Origin: Kingdonia uniflora
Taxonomy: Eukaryota; Streptophyta; Magnoliopsida; Ranunculales; Circaeasteraceae
NCBI GenBank assembly: GCA_014058105.1
Contig: JACGCM010001511.1
Location: 1,116,001 to 1,180,000, forward strand
Length of the DNA stretch: 64,000 nt
Direction: 5' to 3'
The position numbers were made by a program, and so were the translations under genes. The notes below the pieces were generated by a model. It ran no database searches. It worked only from the letters and a program-made list of their open reading frames with translations, and was not told the origin of the DNA. Of this stretch, positions 1-11,200 are shown piece after piece (position 1 is the stretch's first letter; each line of letters starts with the position of its first letter).

Positions 1-959
1 TTAAGTGTTTAGTTTTAGACTTGCTTGGGCATAATCCAAGGTATGGCAGACTAAGTTCCTTAGCTATGACTAAGGAGGAAGCTAGCCTGCCTGAGTAGCC
101 ATTAGTTGAGCCTCGTTGTTGGGTCACCATTGGGTAGTCCCACCAAATGCTTGAGGGAGGGCCTAGGAGGGTTAGAGCTCTTTGAGGAGCCTCTATTCCT
201 AATGCCCTTCCTTAATACCCAAGAGGCTTAGTAGTACATATCTCAAAGAGGGTACTCCTAGAGACCTAGAAAGTCTACTTCCTCAGAGGTTTGAGGGAGG
301 GACTATGGATTAATGCCCTTAAGTGTGGCCAATCCAAATTTGTAGCATCCTCTTAAGGACTAATGAGGAATAGGTGTACGCATCTCAAAAAGAGTGCTCC
401 AGGATGACTAATAGGGCTTCAACCTCTTTTGAGGTTGAGACTACGACAAGTTATGCTCGTTAAGTCAACCGGCCATGTCCTAGCCCACTTAGTTGACAAG
501 TAGTGGTATGAGTCCTTAATAGGATCACATCAGAGGATCCAGGTGGGTTGTAAGAAGGGTCTAAAGCCTTAAAAGTGGCAGGACTCTGGTAACACCCACA
601 AGGAAATAACAAAGTTCTAGGACTGAATAAGCTTAGAACTAAGTTATCCCTTTCCCTCTAGACTAATAACTTATGGCAAGACCTTACCTCTAGGTAGGAA
701 GGTCCAGATATCATCCTAAATAAGAAGGGTCCAGTCTCAGGATAGTCGCGGATAGTAACCCTTAAAAAGAGACCTTAGGAAGGCAACCTTACTGGTAGTT
801 TCAGATAAGAAAGGCTCAAATAGGGAAAGCAGAATCCCGAAGTCATACTTCTTCTCTTAAATATTCATCTCCTTTCAAAACAATCTCCGGCCATCTCTAG
901 CTTCTTAAACCGCAAAAATCGATAACGATCCCCAGTATGGTTGGGCCCCGCTTACTGAC
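1..959. other. No gene recognised; sequence upstream of the first gag remnant
   Basis: I see no ORF of note and no recognisable LTR terminus or primer-binding site. The stretch contains short recurring phrases such as TTGAGGGAGGG (near 150 and 290) and GGTCCAG (near 700), which suggest a decayed repeat. It may be the leader or LTR of the Athila-type remnant that follows, but no boundary can be placed. Confidence 0.3.
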
Positions 960-1066
960 ATATTACAATAGCAGCAAAAATTTATTGCAGTAGCTCAAAG
1001 CTTTGAGATCAAACTGGGTGTCATTAACATGCTACCAACATATCAATGATTTGACATAGAATGTCC

Positions 1067-2130
1067 CTATAGGCATATACGAGACTTTGATAGGATATGC
1101 GCACTTTCGGGCTATCAAAACCTAATGGAGGAATCTATTCGCCCTTGCCTTTTCCCCTTCTCTTTAAACGAGAGAGCGTGTCGATGGCTAAGCTCATTAA
1201 TAACTTTTTCAATGAGAACATGGGCTAAACTTTTAAAGAAGTTCACATTAAAATTCTTCACCATGGTCAAAACTCTAGCAGTCTAAAACAATATTAAAGA
1301 ATTCTACTAAGATGACTTTGAACCATTCTACGAGGTCGGGGAAAGATTTAAGGATCTTTTCCTATGATTCCCACATCACAGTTTTGAATCCCTATACTTC
1401 ATCCAGATATTCTATTCGGGCATTACACCAGACAGTCGTTATAGGTTGGAATTAATCTATGTACATGGGTGATTTTGAAAACCTTTAACCTGGGGACGCT
1501 TATGAAGCATTTGCGGTATTAGCTTAAAATCTTAACAGTGGGTTTTTGATACCCTTAAGGATGGTCGAAACAAAAAGGGAGAAGTAGTAGAAATTAGCGA
1601 TAACATGGCACTTCTTGCCAAGGTAGATATCCTTTCAAAGATAATTGAGCAAATCTCTACTACCCCTGACCCCGTGAATAATGTCCAATAGTTGTGTGTG
1701 ACGTATGGAAAATTTTCTTATATTGAAAGAGATTGCCCCCTTTACGCTAAAATTAACAGTACGAAGCAAATTAATGATCTATACCATAAACAACTATGGA
1801 AGAACCACCCTAATTTTTCTTTGGAAAATGATCAAACAAATCTCAATACTTCAAGGCCTACCCAACAGGGTACGTGGTAAATGAATGATAATCAGTACCC
1901 GCCGAGAATTGCACTTACAACTTAATTCGCAGAATTCAAAATTTGAATCGAAGCTGGTGTTGGAACTCTTGAAAATCAAATGAGCCTTCATTCTCAATCC
2001 CTAACCATAATAGAGCAACAACTAGGGAACCTATTCGGCAAATTTAACAAGCAAGATAAAGGCAAAGTACGTGCCGAGTTAACCGGATGCAAACCCAGAA
2101 GAATTTTATGCGATTACCATTCTTAGGAGT
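1067..2130 (+). pseudogene. gag pseudogene (Athila-type)
   Basis: Translation around 1067-1450 matches the plant retrotransposon Gag domain (Retrotrans_gag type). It has the pattern LFPFSLNERACRWLSSL, then TWAKLLKKF, then FEPFYEVGERFKDL, and a terminal FYSGI-like segment. A short cysteine motif, CVTYGKFSYIERDCP, lies near 1692-1740 where Athila Gag has a minimal zinc-binding motif. Gag would form the nucleocapsid that packages element RNA. The frame is broken by several stops and at least one shift, so it is dead. The start cannot be fixed. Confidence 0.75.
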
Positions 2131-2339
2131 GGTAAAAAGGTTAATACCAGGTCAAAATGTCCTAGGAAGATACTATGAACCTCACACCGGGTGTTCCAAA
2201 AACTTAGGGAAGTATCGAGAAAATACACGTCGAGGTAGAAACTAGTAAGCCCTTAAGGAACCCTATGTTTACTATAAATCCTTACCCTATACCTGTTATA
2301 TCTAAAAAATTCTCTACTCCTAGAATTCCATAACGTCAA

Positions 2340-2992
2340 CATCTCGATAGTGGATAGAAGGATAGAACGTGTACCTTGTTATGCCAAATTCTTGAAAGAA
2401 ATATATACTAAGAAATGATGTGTCAATGTCCACCAGAAAGTATTCCTCATAGAGATACTAACTCCACCAAAACTTTATGATTCAGGTACTCCAACAATTT
2501 CATGGATAATCGAAAATCATCATGTAGATAAAGCTCTCCTTGATTTGGGAGCAAGTGTCAATGACTTACCTCATAATGCCTACAAGGAATTAGGATTAGG
2601 TAAATTAATCCCTACAAGGATGACTCTATAACTGGAGGATGGGTACGGAAAGTACCCAAGAGGGATACTCAAGAATGTATTTATCAGAGTTAGAGAATTA
2701 TTTTAGCAGTTGACTTTGTCATCATAGATACTAAGGATGTGTTGAACTCTGTAAAACAAGTTCCTCTCATCTCAGGGAGACCTTTCTTTACCACAGTCCA
2801 CACTGTGATTAATTGCCTAACTATTTTTCTAAGTCTCTCTATGGGAACTTTAAAAGTCAACATGAATATGTTCAGCAACACTATGAAAGGTCCGACAGAT
2901 GTCAATGCAATCGAAACATGTATATGTGACTCTAGCACTTGTCCCTCAGGAACAGTAGACTCTAGCAGTGCATGTACCAGTAATAACTAGAG
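2340..2992 (+). pseudogene. Retropepsin (aspartic protease) pseudogene, Athila-type
   Basis: The catalytic motif LLDLGASVN lies at about 2536-2560 (Asp-Leu-Gly-Ala-Ser in place of the DTG/DSG of other retropepsins, normal for Athila). It is followed by the family signature ELGLGKLIPTRMTL. The C-terminal half continues in another frame from 2739, so there is a frameshift near 2695. The protein is clearly related to the protease on the minus strand at 60733-61713, which keeps the same signature. The enzyme would cleave the Gag-Pol precursor. A stop precedes LEDG where the relative has Gln, a likely CAA-to-TAA change. Confidence 0.8.
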
Positions 2993-3150
2993 AAATTTTA
3001 TACTTGATCATCCATTTAAAGATATGGAAGACCTACCCGATAGTTTACCTATAATAGGGTCACTTCTTCCAAGAGTTGACTCAGTCCCCTAATAAGATGA
3101 CATAGTAAATAATTTGGTTGCTGAACATTTGCCATGACATTGGTCATATT

Positions 3151-4381
3151 AGAAAAGAAGAAGTTCCTCCACGAAGTAAAGAGATTTACATGGAAGTATC
3201 CATACCTATGCAAGTTCTACTTAGACTAAATAATCCAAAGATGCATCATTGATAAAGAAATAAGCAATATCCTTAAACTATGCAATTCAAGATCATGTGG
3301 CAGGTATTTTAGATCTAAACGACCAGTTGCTAAAATACTTCAAAGTGGACTTTATTGGCCTACCTTTTAAACAAATGCCTATAATTATTGTGATTCATGT
3401 GATAAAATTCAATGATCTGGAAAAGTCTCTCATAGAAGCATGATGCCCCTGAACAATATTCTCCAAGTCTAAATATTCGATGTTTGGGGCATCAATTTTA
3501 TGGGGAAATTCCCTGTATCTAAAGGAAATCTGTTCATCATAGTAGTTGTAGGATAGTTATCAAAATGGCTTGTGGCAGTAACATGTCCTTCAAATGACCA
3601 TGAACCCATGATAAAACTCCTAACAAGCATCTTCAATCATTTTGGGATACTACGTTCTGTAATTAGCGATGGTGAGAAAACACTTCTACAACCTACCCTT
3701 CCACAGTCTGCTGGAAAAACACTCTATCATGCATAAGGTAGCAAGTACTTATCTTCCTTGGACTAATAGCCAGGTAGAAGTATTTAATCGTAAAATAAAA
3801 AGAGTCTTGGAAAATGTTGTGCGAAGAGACAGAGGAAATTGGTCAAATCATCTATATGACATCTTTTGGGCTTATCGCATAGCATACAAAATACAAATTG
3901 GAATGTCACTATTTAGGCTTGTTATTGGAAAACTATACCACCTACCAGTGGAACTGCAACACAAAGCTTTATAGGCTACCAAAGCCTTTGTTGTCGATAT
4001 GAAAAAGTGTAATATCATAGATGCCTACATATTTCTAAATTAGACGAATTACAAAGAGAGGCTTATAAAAGCACAAATTCTTATATAGAAAGAACAAAAG
4101 CCGATCACGACAAATCAATTACAAGAAAAAAATTCTTTTCAGGCCCAAAAGTATTTTTATAAAATTTGAGATTATGCCTATTCCCAGGAAAGCTAAAATC
4201 AAGATGGTTGGGACCCTATATCGTTAAAATACCCTATCCAAATGGAGTTGCTGAAGTTTATCAGAAAAATTGCCAAGGCACATTTGTTGTTAATGGACAA
4301 CATCTAAAACAATTTCATGAACATGAGGAACAAGAATCGGAAGTACTCTACATTGGCGGTCCGGTCTTCCTAAATGATTAA
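3151..4381 (+). pseudogene. Integrase pseudogene with upstream linker (Athila-type)
   Basis: The linker preceding the zinc finger (KKKFLHEVKRF) starts near 3154. The HHCC zinc finger follows near 3270-3420 (CGRYF, then YCDSCDKIQ-like). The catalytic core shows the first Asp in VWGINFMG (Asp replaced by Asn in this copy), then the second Asp in VISDGE near 3662. The segment around PWTNSQVEVFNRKIKR carries the final Glu. The C-terminal part at 4166-4381 has the LFPGKLKSRWLGPY and VNGQHLKQF signatures shared with the element at 58 kb. The Asp-to-Asn change in the first catalytic position and several stops show that it is inactive. Confidence 0.8.
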
Positions 4382-5042
4382 ATAAGTACTCTAGATACCT
4401 AGGAAACAATTATAGAAAAATCCAAATATCGGGCTATCTAAATGACTTGCTGAAGACGTAAAACTTAGTGCTATATGGGAGGCAAACCACATTTCCTAGC
4501 AATTCTTGTCCTATAGAGGAAAATAGTGGTTTATTCAATAATACGACCAATATCAATATTGGGAATTATTTATAATAACAATGAACACTACTCACTTATC
4601 AAAATAACATTTGGGGTCGTAAAAAAAAAAATGGGCGTTTTAATAGTAGAAGTAAAATAAAATTGAGCCTTAAACAGACTCTTGGAGAAGCTTCCATAAA
4701 ACAAGCCATGTATAAGGGCATATTCCCTTAAAGATGCATTTTCATGTTCAAATGTTTCCTTGCTTTTATTAGTCACAAGGGCATGTTACTTGGTTTTCAA
4801 AGTGGTCAAGTAGGCAATAATACAGGTGCAGACAAGTATTCACATGTCAACAAATTCATTGAATCTAGACACCTTTCATTTCAAATTAATTAATATTTAA
4901 TTCAAGGTAAAGAATCCCCTCTCACCTATAAATACCCCTTCATCTCTCCTATTTGAAATTAAATCTTATTTTCTCTCTCAAATTACTCCTGAGAAGGCCA
5001 AGCCCGAGGCTCAGCCTCCAACTCTCTCTCTCTCTCTAATCG
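4382..5042. other. Spacer between integrase and env-like ORF
   Basis: No coding region is supported. The stretch is AT-rich and ends in a short CT microsatellite (about 5024-5038) just before the env-like ORF. In Athila-type elements such a spacer carries the internal polypurine-like tract and the acceptor for the env-like message, but I cannot point to a definite site. Confidence 0.35.
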
Positions 5043-5912
5043 GTGAACACTGGTGCCCGTAACAAAAAAGGGTTGCAGTCGCAGGTCTGTTGGGCCCTCT
5101 CTCTCTTAAATTTTTTGAGCTCTTTCTCTCTCACCTTCAGAGGTCAGGCGCATAATAAAATGGCAACCAGGATCAAGGAGGAAGAAGGCTGCAAGGCACT
5201 CTTCATGGATGAGCGTTACGACACATTTTTCATGGCAACAATTAAGAAACATGGATGGAAGAGCCTTCTCTACGAAGTAAGGATAACCTTTTTTCACAAA
5301 CTAGTTCAAAAATTCTATGTATCCATCACCTCGTTGGACGAACCAAATGATTTGGTCATGGTAAATTGGAGAGGCCAAGTGTTTACGATAAATCTCAAAA
5401 TTATATCTTATGCTACCGGCATCAATTTAAGCTACCTAGGACAAAATACTATAGATTGGTTCATCTTGACCTATGCGGATAATTTAACTTTCCCTTGGGA
5501 TCCTAAAACATGGGATGGTTGGCTCGCAACTACTTCTTTGTACATTAACCAAGTAGCTACTTTTAAGAGGATGGTTACTAATGTACTACCATCATCCCAT
5601 GATATGAAAGCAAATCTAGCTTAGCTCTATCTTCTCCTTTGATTGCAAACATCCGCCCCCTGCAATATTTACAGAGCATTATTTGAATCTATCAAAAATA
5701 GCATTTCCTATTCCAATCGCCGCCCACAGAGACGCCTTGTCCTCCCAGTTCTTCTTACTAGGATCATGGAGATTATTATGTTAGGATTCATTTCAAGAGT
5801 TGACCGAAGTATCATAAAGAAGAAACAAATTACTATCGTCCTAAACAAGAGTGTTCAAACTCCATGGACCATAGAGAAAACCAACCCCGAGGAACTTCCG
5901 GTCCAATCCTAA
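5043..5912 (+). pseudogene. Env-like / 'putative plant transposon protein' ORF
   Basis: A frame open from 5043 to 5624 continues in the same frame, after two stops near 5622-5641, to 5912, giving about 280 residues. The most likely start is the ATG at 5160. Features are the early KEEEGCKALFMDERYDTFF-like segment, YVSITSLDE, VNWRGQVFTIN, and later PWDPKTWDGWLA. This matches the family annotated in plants as Arabidopsis retrotransposon ORF-1 or putative plant transposon protein, found at the env position of Athila/Calypso elements. Its biochemical function is unknown. I see no convincing signal peptide or transmembrane segment in the surviving part. The position 660 bp after integrase supports the assignment. 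Confidence 0.7.
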
Positions 5913-6177
5913 TCTCCGTGCCCACCATTCCCAGATATTGTAATCTAAGCACAGATCCCTGAGCCAGCTACCAGAAATATTTTAGGGGCCCAATATCTTA
6001 GAGGGGAGATTAAACTCATTAAACCATTAGGTTACTACTAAACTAGAGCTCTAATAAGCGCACCTAATATAAATATTGATATTCTAGTAAACTGACTTGC
6101 GTAGAGTCCTAGAATGGGATTCCTCTATGACCTCTAGTGAGGATTTTTAAGAAAATATTGTATAAATGGATGAAATT

Positions 6178-6562
6178 GTAAGTAAAGTCTTTGAGTATAA
6201 TGAGTCTCCAAGGCTTTAGAATATACTCAAAGGTTGTCAAAGCCTTTCAAGGGCGTATAAGGGGAAAAATCTCAACCCCTCTATGGTGGCTCTAGTTTCC
6301 TATTTATAGAGGATAGGAAAGGTGACGTTACTATTGATAAGTAAAATTACAAATGTGTCCTTTACAGATGTCTTGTATCAGAGTTTGTCTGCTGAGTTAT
6401 CTGCCTTTAACCTGGTGTTGAGGTGTCTATCCAAAGCCTTAGAAGACTCAAGGATATTCTTGTAATGGTCTTGATTAATTTGCAAGCGTGGCAGGCTTCG
6501 AGCTTCTAGGGAGTCCTCGAGTATCTAGTCCTTTCTCAGAAGTTTTTGAGGAGGCTACTACA
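6178..6562 (-). repeat. 3' LTR of Tat-type element #1
   Basis: Read on the minus strand, the LTR starts TGTAGTAGCCTCC directly after a long polypurine tract and contains a TATA box (TATAAATA, 6301-6308). The U3 start at 6562 is well supported by the tract. The other end is placed at 6178 only because a TGTAA/TTACA terminus occurs there; it could be further left. Confidence 0.6.
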
Positions 6563-6580
6563 TTTCCCCCCCCCCCTTTT
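6563..6580 (-). promoter_or_regulatory. Polypurine tract of Tat-type element #1
   Basis: On the minus strand this is AAAAGGGG with an uninterrupted run of about twelve G, immediately before the LTR terminus TGTAG. Such a tract primes plus-strand DNA synthesis. Its position fixes both the element's orientation and the LTR edge. Confidence 0.75.
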
Positions 6581-6757
6581 AGCTGGGGCCTTGCAAACAT
6601 CGAATAGAAGTTGATCAAGTAGTCGAGCAGAAAAGTAATTACATGGGAACTTAGAGTTTTGACCGTTGTTATGGTGCCAGTTACCAAGATCATTAATGAT
6701 CCCTTAGTGACCAATAAAAATAGTGAGTGAGGTTGGAATAATCTTCAGTTTGTTACA

Positions 6758-7140
6758 TTGTTTGTTTGGGTTTCTCCTCTATTTCTCTTCCTTGTTCACT
6801 TTCTTGTACCCAAGATGAAGACTTGTTCACACAGCCAAGAAAAAAATATGAAATTCAGGATCACGGAGAAGGCGACTGAGGTGATGATAAAGTACTTCGG
6901 CCATATGGGTTTGGCAGTAAAGCTTCCCAAACTTGTCAATCTCTTGATTGATGAGTTGGCTAGTAAGGAGCGAGATGAGGCTAAATAGTACATGTTCTGG
7001 TGGGTGATGTTTTGCCATCACCTTCTGAACACTGCTGAATGGCTCGAAGCACTATGGGGCATGACAAAGTAGATAGTCGAAACCGAAGATGTCGTTGTGA
7101 GTAGTAGCAGCTCAAAGCAAAAAAAGGCTTGTTCTGGTTA
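6758..7140 (+). pseudogene. Unrecognised short reading frame between LTR and antisense ORF
   Basis: The frame is open from 6758 to 6988. It continues after a stop in another 50 or so codons ending in a Ser/Lys-rich tail near 7140, and AATAAA-like sequence follows at about 7180-7190. The composition looks protein-like (ITEKATEVMIKYF, LPKLVNLLIDEL), but I recognise no family. It may be a leftover of an extra ORF or chance. It runs opposite to pol, like the larger antisense ORF downstream. Confidence 0.25.
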
Positions 7141-7194
7141 TTAAATATCATTGTGTTTTTTTATGTATTCAAATTGATAAATAAATAAAATTTC

Positions 7195-8055
7195 TTTTTA
7201 TCTTCCCTGCTGGCTTTTCTTGTAAATAACATTTGATTAGCCGAGGGTTATGAAAGTAAGCTGAAGTAAAGGACATTGAGAACCAAAAGGGTAGGGCTCA
7301 GGGGGATTCAACTTTGTACCTGTTTTATCCCTTTGTGAGTATTAACATATTACCTCGAGTATGTCACCAAATATTTGGCCAAGCACTAATACACGTTATG
7401 AATTTAGAGGTCGTGATGGTTAATAGCAAAGGTTTTCCATTATCTTATAATATATCGTTTTCGTAGGTAGGAAGGTCGACTATTTTGGAAAGAGTTGACA
7501 GTGTATTTTTCAGGTCAAATCCAGCACCGATTTAACTATTGTAGGCTTTATTCTTGATTTTCAAGGGCCTGCTCTATTAGGTTAGAGTGCAGAACTAGGG
7601 TTACTAGTCACATCATGTGTGATATAGGATATTATAATAGGTATCATGTTAATAGTGTAAGTAATACCTGATTTTTGAGGATTTAAATTAAAACAAACAC
7701 CGGGCTATTACGACAGTTTGATCATTCAAGATGAAGAGAAAGGGGGTTGATGTCAATAAAAAACATTGAGGGAGCTTGAGCTAGCGACTGTGCTCATTTG
7801 CTAGATGTCAAATACTCAAAGAGATAATTAAGAAGCGAAGCTAAAAGGGTGAGGTGGTTGAAGAGATTGAAGATGTGGGAAAAATTTATAAGGGACAGTT
7901 TATTATAATTATTAAAGGAAGGTGGAGAGGTGAGAGAGAGTGGGGTTAGTGGAGGTCATAATGATGGTTGTGAAAACTAGTACAGTTTAGGGCTGGTATA
8001 TTTAAAGGAAAAGAGAGAGAAAGTGAATTAATTTTGCTCAACTTGTGAGTTTTTA
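7195..8055. other. Non-coding stretch upstream of antisense ORF #1
   Basis: No gene is seen. A plus-strand TATA-like sequence (GGTATATTTAAAGG, about 7995-8008) lies about 60 bp before the first candidate ATG of the antisense ORF and could be its promoter. Confidence 0.3.
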
Positions 8056-9051
8056 TCTAAAGATGAAGAGAGAGAGAAAGGCCTCTGCAAATCATGCTCC
8101 TGACACTTTCATTGCTAGAGACCGCTTACAAATGTCATTACAAGGTATGTCTTCCCTAGCCTTACAATTTTCATGTTCCATATTCTTCTTTTTTCTCTAT
8201 TTACTCTATTAATTAGAATAGAAAAACTTGGTGTATGTCCTTAATGGTGAATTCTATTACTTTAGGGGAGATGGTGCATTTTTAACTTGGTAGAGTGGAA
8301 TAGGAGGCTAATTTCAAAATCTACAATTTTATGGTTGCTGTTGCGTTGGTGTTGGCAGATGATAGGATTGGATTGGGGATTCTATCTAATACAATTCCTT
8401 CAAGTTGAGTTTTAGGTACACTCGTGTAACCAAGCGTGTAGATTGTGTTCATGTGTTTGCAAGAAGCCATGAAATGTAGAGATAATGAAGGGCTTTAACT
8501 CGAATATATTTAGCTAACTGGTTCCCTCTTCTTCTACTGTATAACAAATACTTACTCGTGAGTCAATAATGAGGCTAATAAATGAGGTCAATGATCTAAT
8601 AAATTGGCCAAGTACCTCTGGTTGAGAAAAAGAGTATGGTAACGACATGGAGGAGTTGTAGATAGTATATGTTGCCCAACTACCTATCATTGAACCCTAA
8701 TTTAAATCTATGAGACGAAGGCGAAGACGAGCTTGAGTGATCTGAAAAAGAGATGAGGAAGAAGTAGGTGAGAATAACAATATAGTTGATGAGGAAGCTG
8801 GTGAGTTGGAAAGAAGGTGACAATGAAGGAGGTGATAAAGAAGAAGGTGAGAATGAATGAGGTGATAACGAAAAGGGTGATGAGGATACTGATGATGTTG
8901 GTATTAGGATGGGTAAAGTCGATGCTCGAAAACAAAAAAGACTTGGCAAATTTTTAACAAAGTATAATTTGGCGGGAAAGGGGTTCATTCTATTACCCTA
9001 TACCCTAAGGTTTTCTTTCAAGGATGCGCTTGCGAGGGATTTTATCAAGTA

Positions 9052-10208
9052 TGATCGATTATAAAACCTACATCTTAAAGACCCACAAGCGCAACGGTGT
9101 ACCGTATAGTGCAAGGGAAATTGGCGTCGTATCCCATGAGACTTGTGATGTGAATTATACTTTTAGCAACTAATTTTATCTAATTCAAAAGATTTGTGTA
9201 TAGGTAATCATATGAAAAAGAAGAAAGAAACAAATTATAAGATAAATTATAGTGCAAAACCACGGCATCGATTCCACTCCACCCCGCTATAGTCCATGAG
9301 AAAGTATCTTTAATTAAAGTACTAATTAATTCCCATACCATTCATGGTCGGGTATACACGATATTCGCCATGGATAAGAAATTAACATTTTAGAATTCTC
9401 GACAAACCGCCTTACATAATAATGGTCATATTAAGTAAGACAGATTATTTTCGATTCTCCATGTTCTTAATAAATCTTGTTATGGTCAAACTAGATGGCT
9501 GATTAGTTTCTTCATTCTTCCAAATCATAGCTATTTTCAAGCATAGGATGAAGGAATGAAAGATTTAAACTTGAGCCCAGAGAAAAATAAATAGTACTCA
9601 AATTAAAGCTACTTCTACAACTAGGCTACATTGGGATGGAGATTCCCCTAACCTTGGCTAAGAGGTTTCGCTATTCGACCCTTTGATCATTGCTATAATG
9701 CTATTACCATAATAAAAGTAACAGATAAGAAGAAGAGAAGAACAAGAACTTTATCACTTATTGAACCGTGATTTTACACTCCCCAAGATGTCTCAAATTG
9801 GAGGAATTCCCCTCTAATTTATAGAGTATATAGGAGGAGTTACAAAATATCAACATAAATGTAAAATCCCCTAAAAAATGCCTTCCATTATGCACAAAAT
9901 ATATAAGCTTCAAAACTCCATACTTTATGCCTTAATCCATGCATAAAATTATAGAACTTGGTAATCTCCATCAATGCCTCATCAATGCTCCTCATTGGAC
10001 TTTTGGTTAACAATTGCTATGGGAATGAACTGCTAGAGTGTACAAGATAGTCTTATTTATTGAAAACTGCAAAAATCTACGACTTCTTTATTATGCGACT
10101 GCTTCCAGCAAATGCAAACAAAAACACTATTAGTATCATATTTAATTAATAAATGAAAAGTTTGACATAAATTTAGGAGTTGTACCCATAAATATTATGT
10201 GTCTATCA
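9052..10208 (-). repeat. Probable solo LTR (Athila-like) inserted in antisense ORF #1
   Basis: This non-coding block resembles in layout the LTR at 55392-56646. On the plus strand it starts TGATCG, a U5-like block with CGATTCCACTCC-type phrases follows, and a minus-strand TATA box lies at 9817-9824. It ends near TATCA at 10208. No internal coding region accompanies it, so it looks like a solo LTR. I could not find a clean 5-bp target duplication, so the edges may be off by tens of bases. Confidence 0.45.
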
Positions 10209-10799
10209 GCTTTCTTTAAAGGACATGCTTGTAAGGGTAGTAATGGCATTTCAAGGGAAAATTAGATTAGGTATGTTACTCCCCCTTCAGTGTCTTATCA
10301 AAGAGGTTTTAAACTTCTTGGATGTTGCTCCTTGCCAGATAAATAGTAACTTTTACAAGATGATGAAAAACATCATGGCCTTAAATGAAGATTTATTGGC
10401 CGAAGGTAGGCCCTTAGTGCAGTATGGGGATATTGTTGCCTTCTACTAGAAGAAAGCAACCCGAAGGGTAAAACATATCATATCCAGTATCATCCAGATA
10501 AGCCATGGTTATTTGATCGATACTCAACGGGTTGAGGATGGGATACTGACCTGGCTGTTGTAGATGGTAATTACAAGAATCTCGATGGTGAAAAATAGCA
10601 CACATTAAGATATAATGTTTATAACCCTAGTAGGTTTTATTCAAAATTTTTTTGTTGTATACTTTTTTAACTGGTTTTCTTCGGATATGTTTTTGACTTG
10701 GTGATAGGCATGAAAAATGCTTATTTTTATCCTTCAAATTACATGATCTAGAACCTTATTTCATGTTTTACTGGGCCTAATTAAAGTATGTTTGACTAT

Positions 10800-11200
10800 T
10801 ACAGGTAATGAGACAATTGTGACCAAGCCCATCCTGAAAGCCCAACTTACAAGCTAAAGGCTACTACTGGAGATGACCAAATTGTCAAGAGGTGCTGGAA
10901 GACTTGGTAGTCAAGATTTGCCTAAAATATCTCCACCAAATCATGGTTATTGAGAGTTAGGAGGACTTTTGTTTGGTTAAATAGATAGAGGTAGAGGGTG
11001 AGAGAGTTATCTAGTTATCTATTTTTCACCACCGTACCTTTATTACATTACTTTTAGGAGTATCTAGGGAAATCAATCAATATAAGTTCTTCTTTATCAA
11101 TGATCAATAAATTTTCTATTTATTCATAATTTATATTACTCAATTTGATACTATAATTCACGATCATATCTACCCATCCTGGAGAACGACAACCCTAATC
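10800..11200 (+). repeat. Copia-like solo LTR or LTR fragment
   Basis: The stretch reads like the end of a small plant copia LTR: GGAGTTAGGAGGACTTTTG-like sequence, then TTTCACCACCGTACC, then AGGAGTATCTAGGG and a U5-like AATCAATCAATA segment. It lies where an intron of antisense ORF #1 could be, since an acceptor-like CCATTTGCAG occurs at about 11244-11253. Termini and target duplication are not resolved. Confidence 0.35.

Larger units (their letters stand above)
960..5912 (+). mobile_element. Decayed Athila-type Ty3/gypsy retrotransposon lacking RT and RNase H
   Basis: In order along the plus strand are a gag domain, a retropepsin with the DLGAS motif, the integrase zinc-finger and catalytic core, and an env-like 'plant transposon protein' ORF. 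Gag, DLGAS protease, integrase and a 3' env-like ORF are the Athila/Calypso arrangement. The roughly 2 kb of reverse transcriptase and RNase H expected between protease and integrase is missing: protease-proximal sequence ends near 3130 and sequence just upstream of the integrase zinc finger begins near 3151. No LTR pair can be delimited. The minus-strand Tat-type LTR beginning near 6178 follows directly, so the 3' end is probably lost or displaced. Confidence 0.8.

Noticed and set aside
8680..8988. Minus-strand Ser/Pro-rich ORF
   Set aside because: It is the reverse complement of the acidic, Glu/Asp-coding stretch of antisense ORF #1; composition explains the openness.
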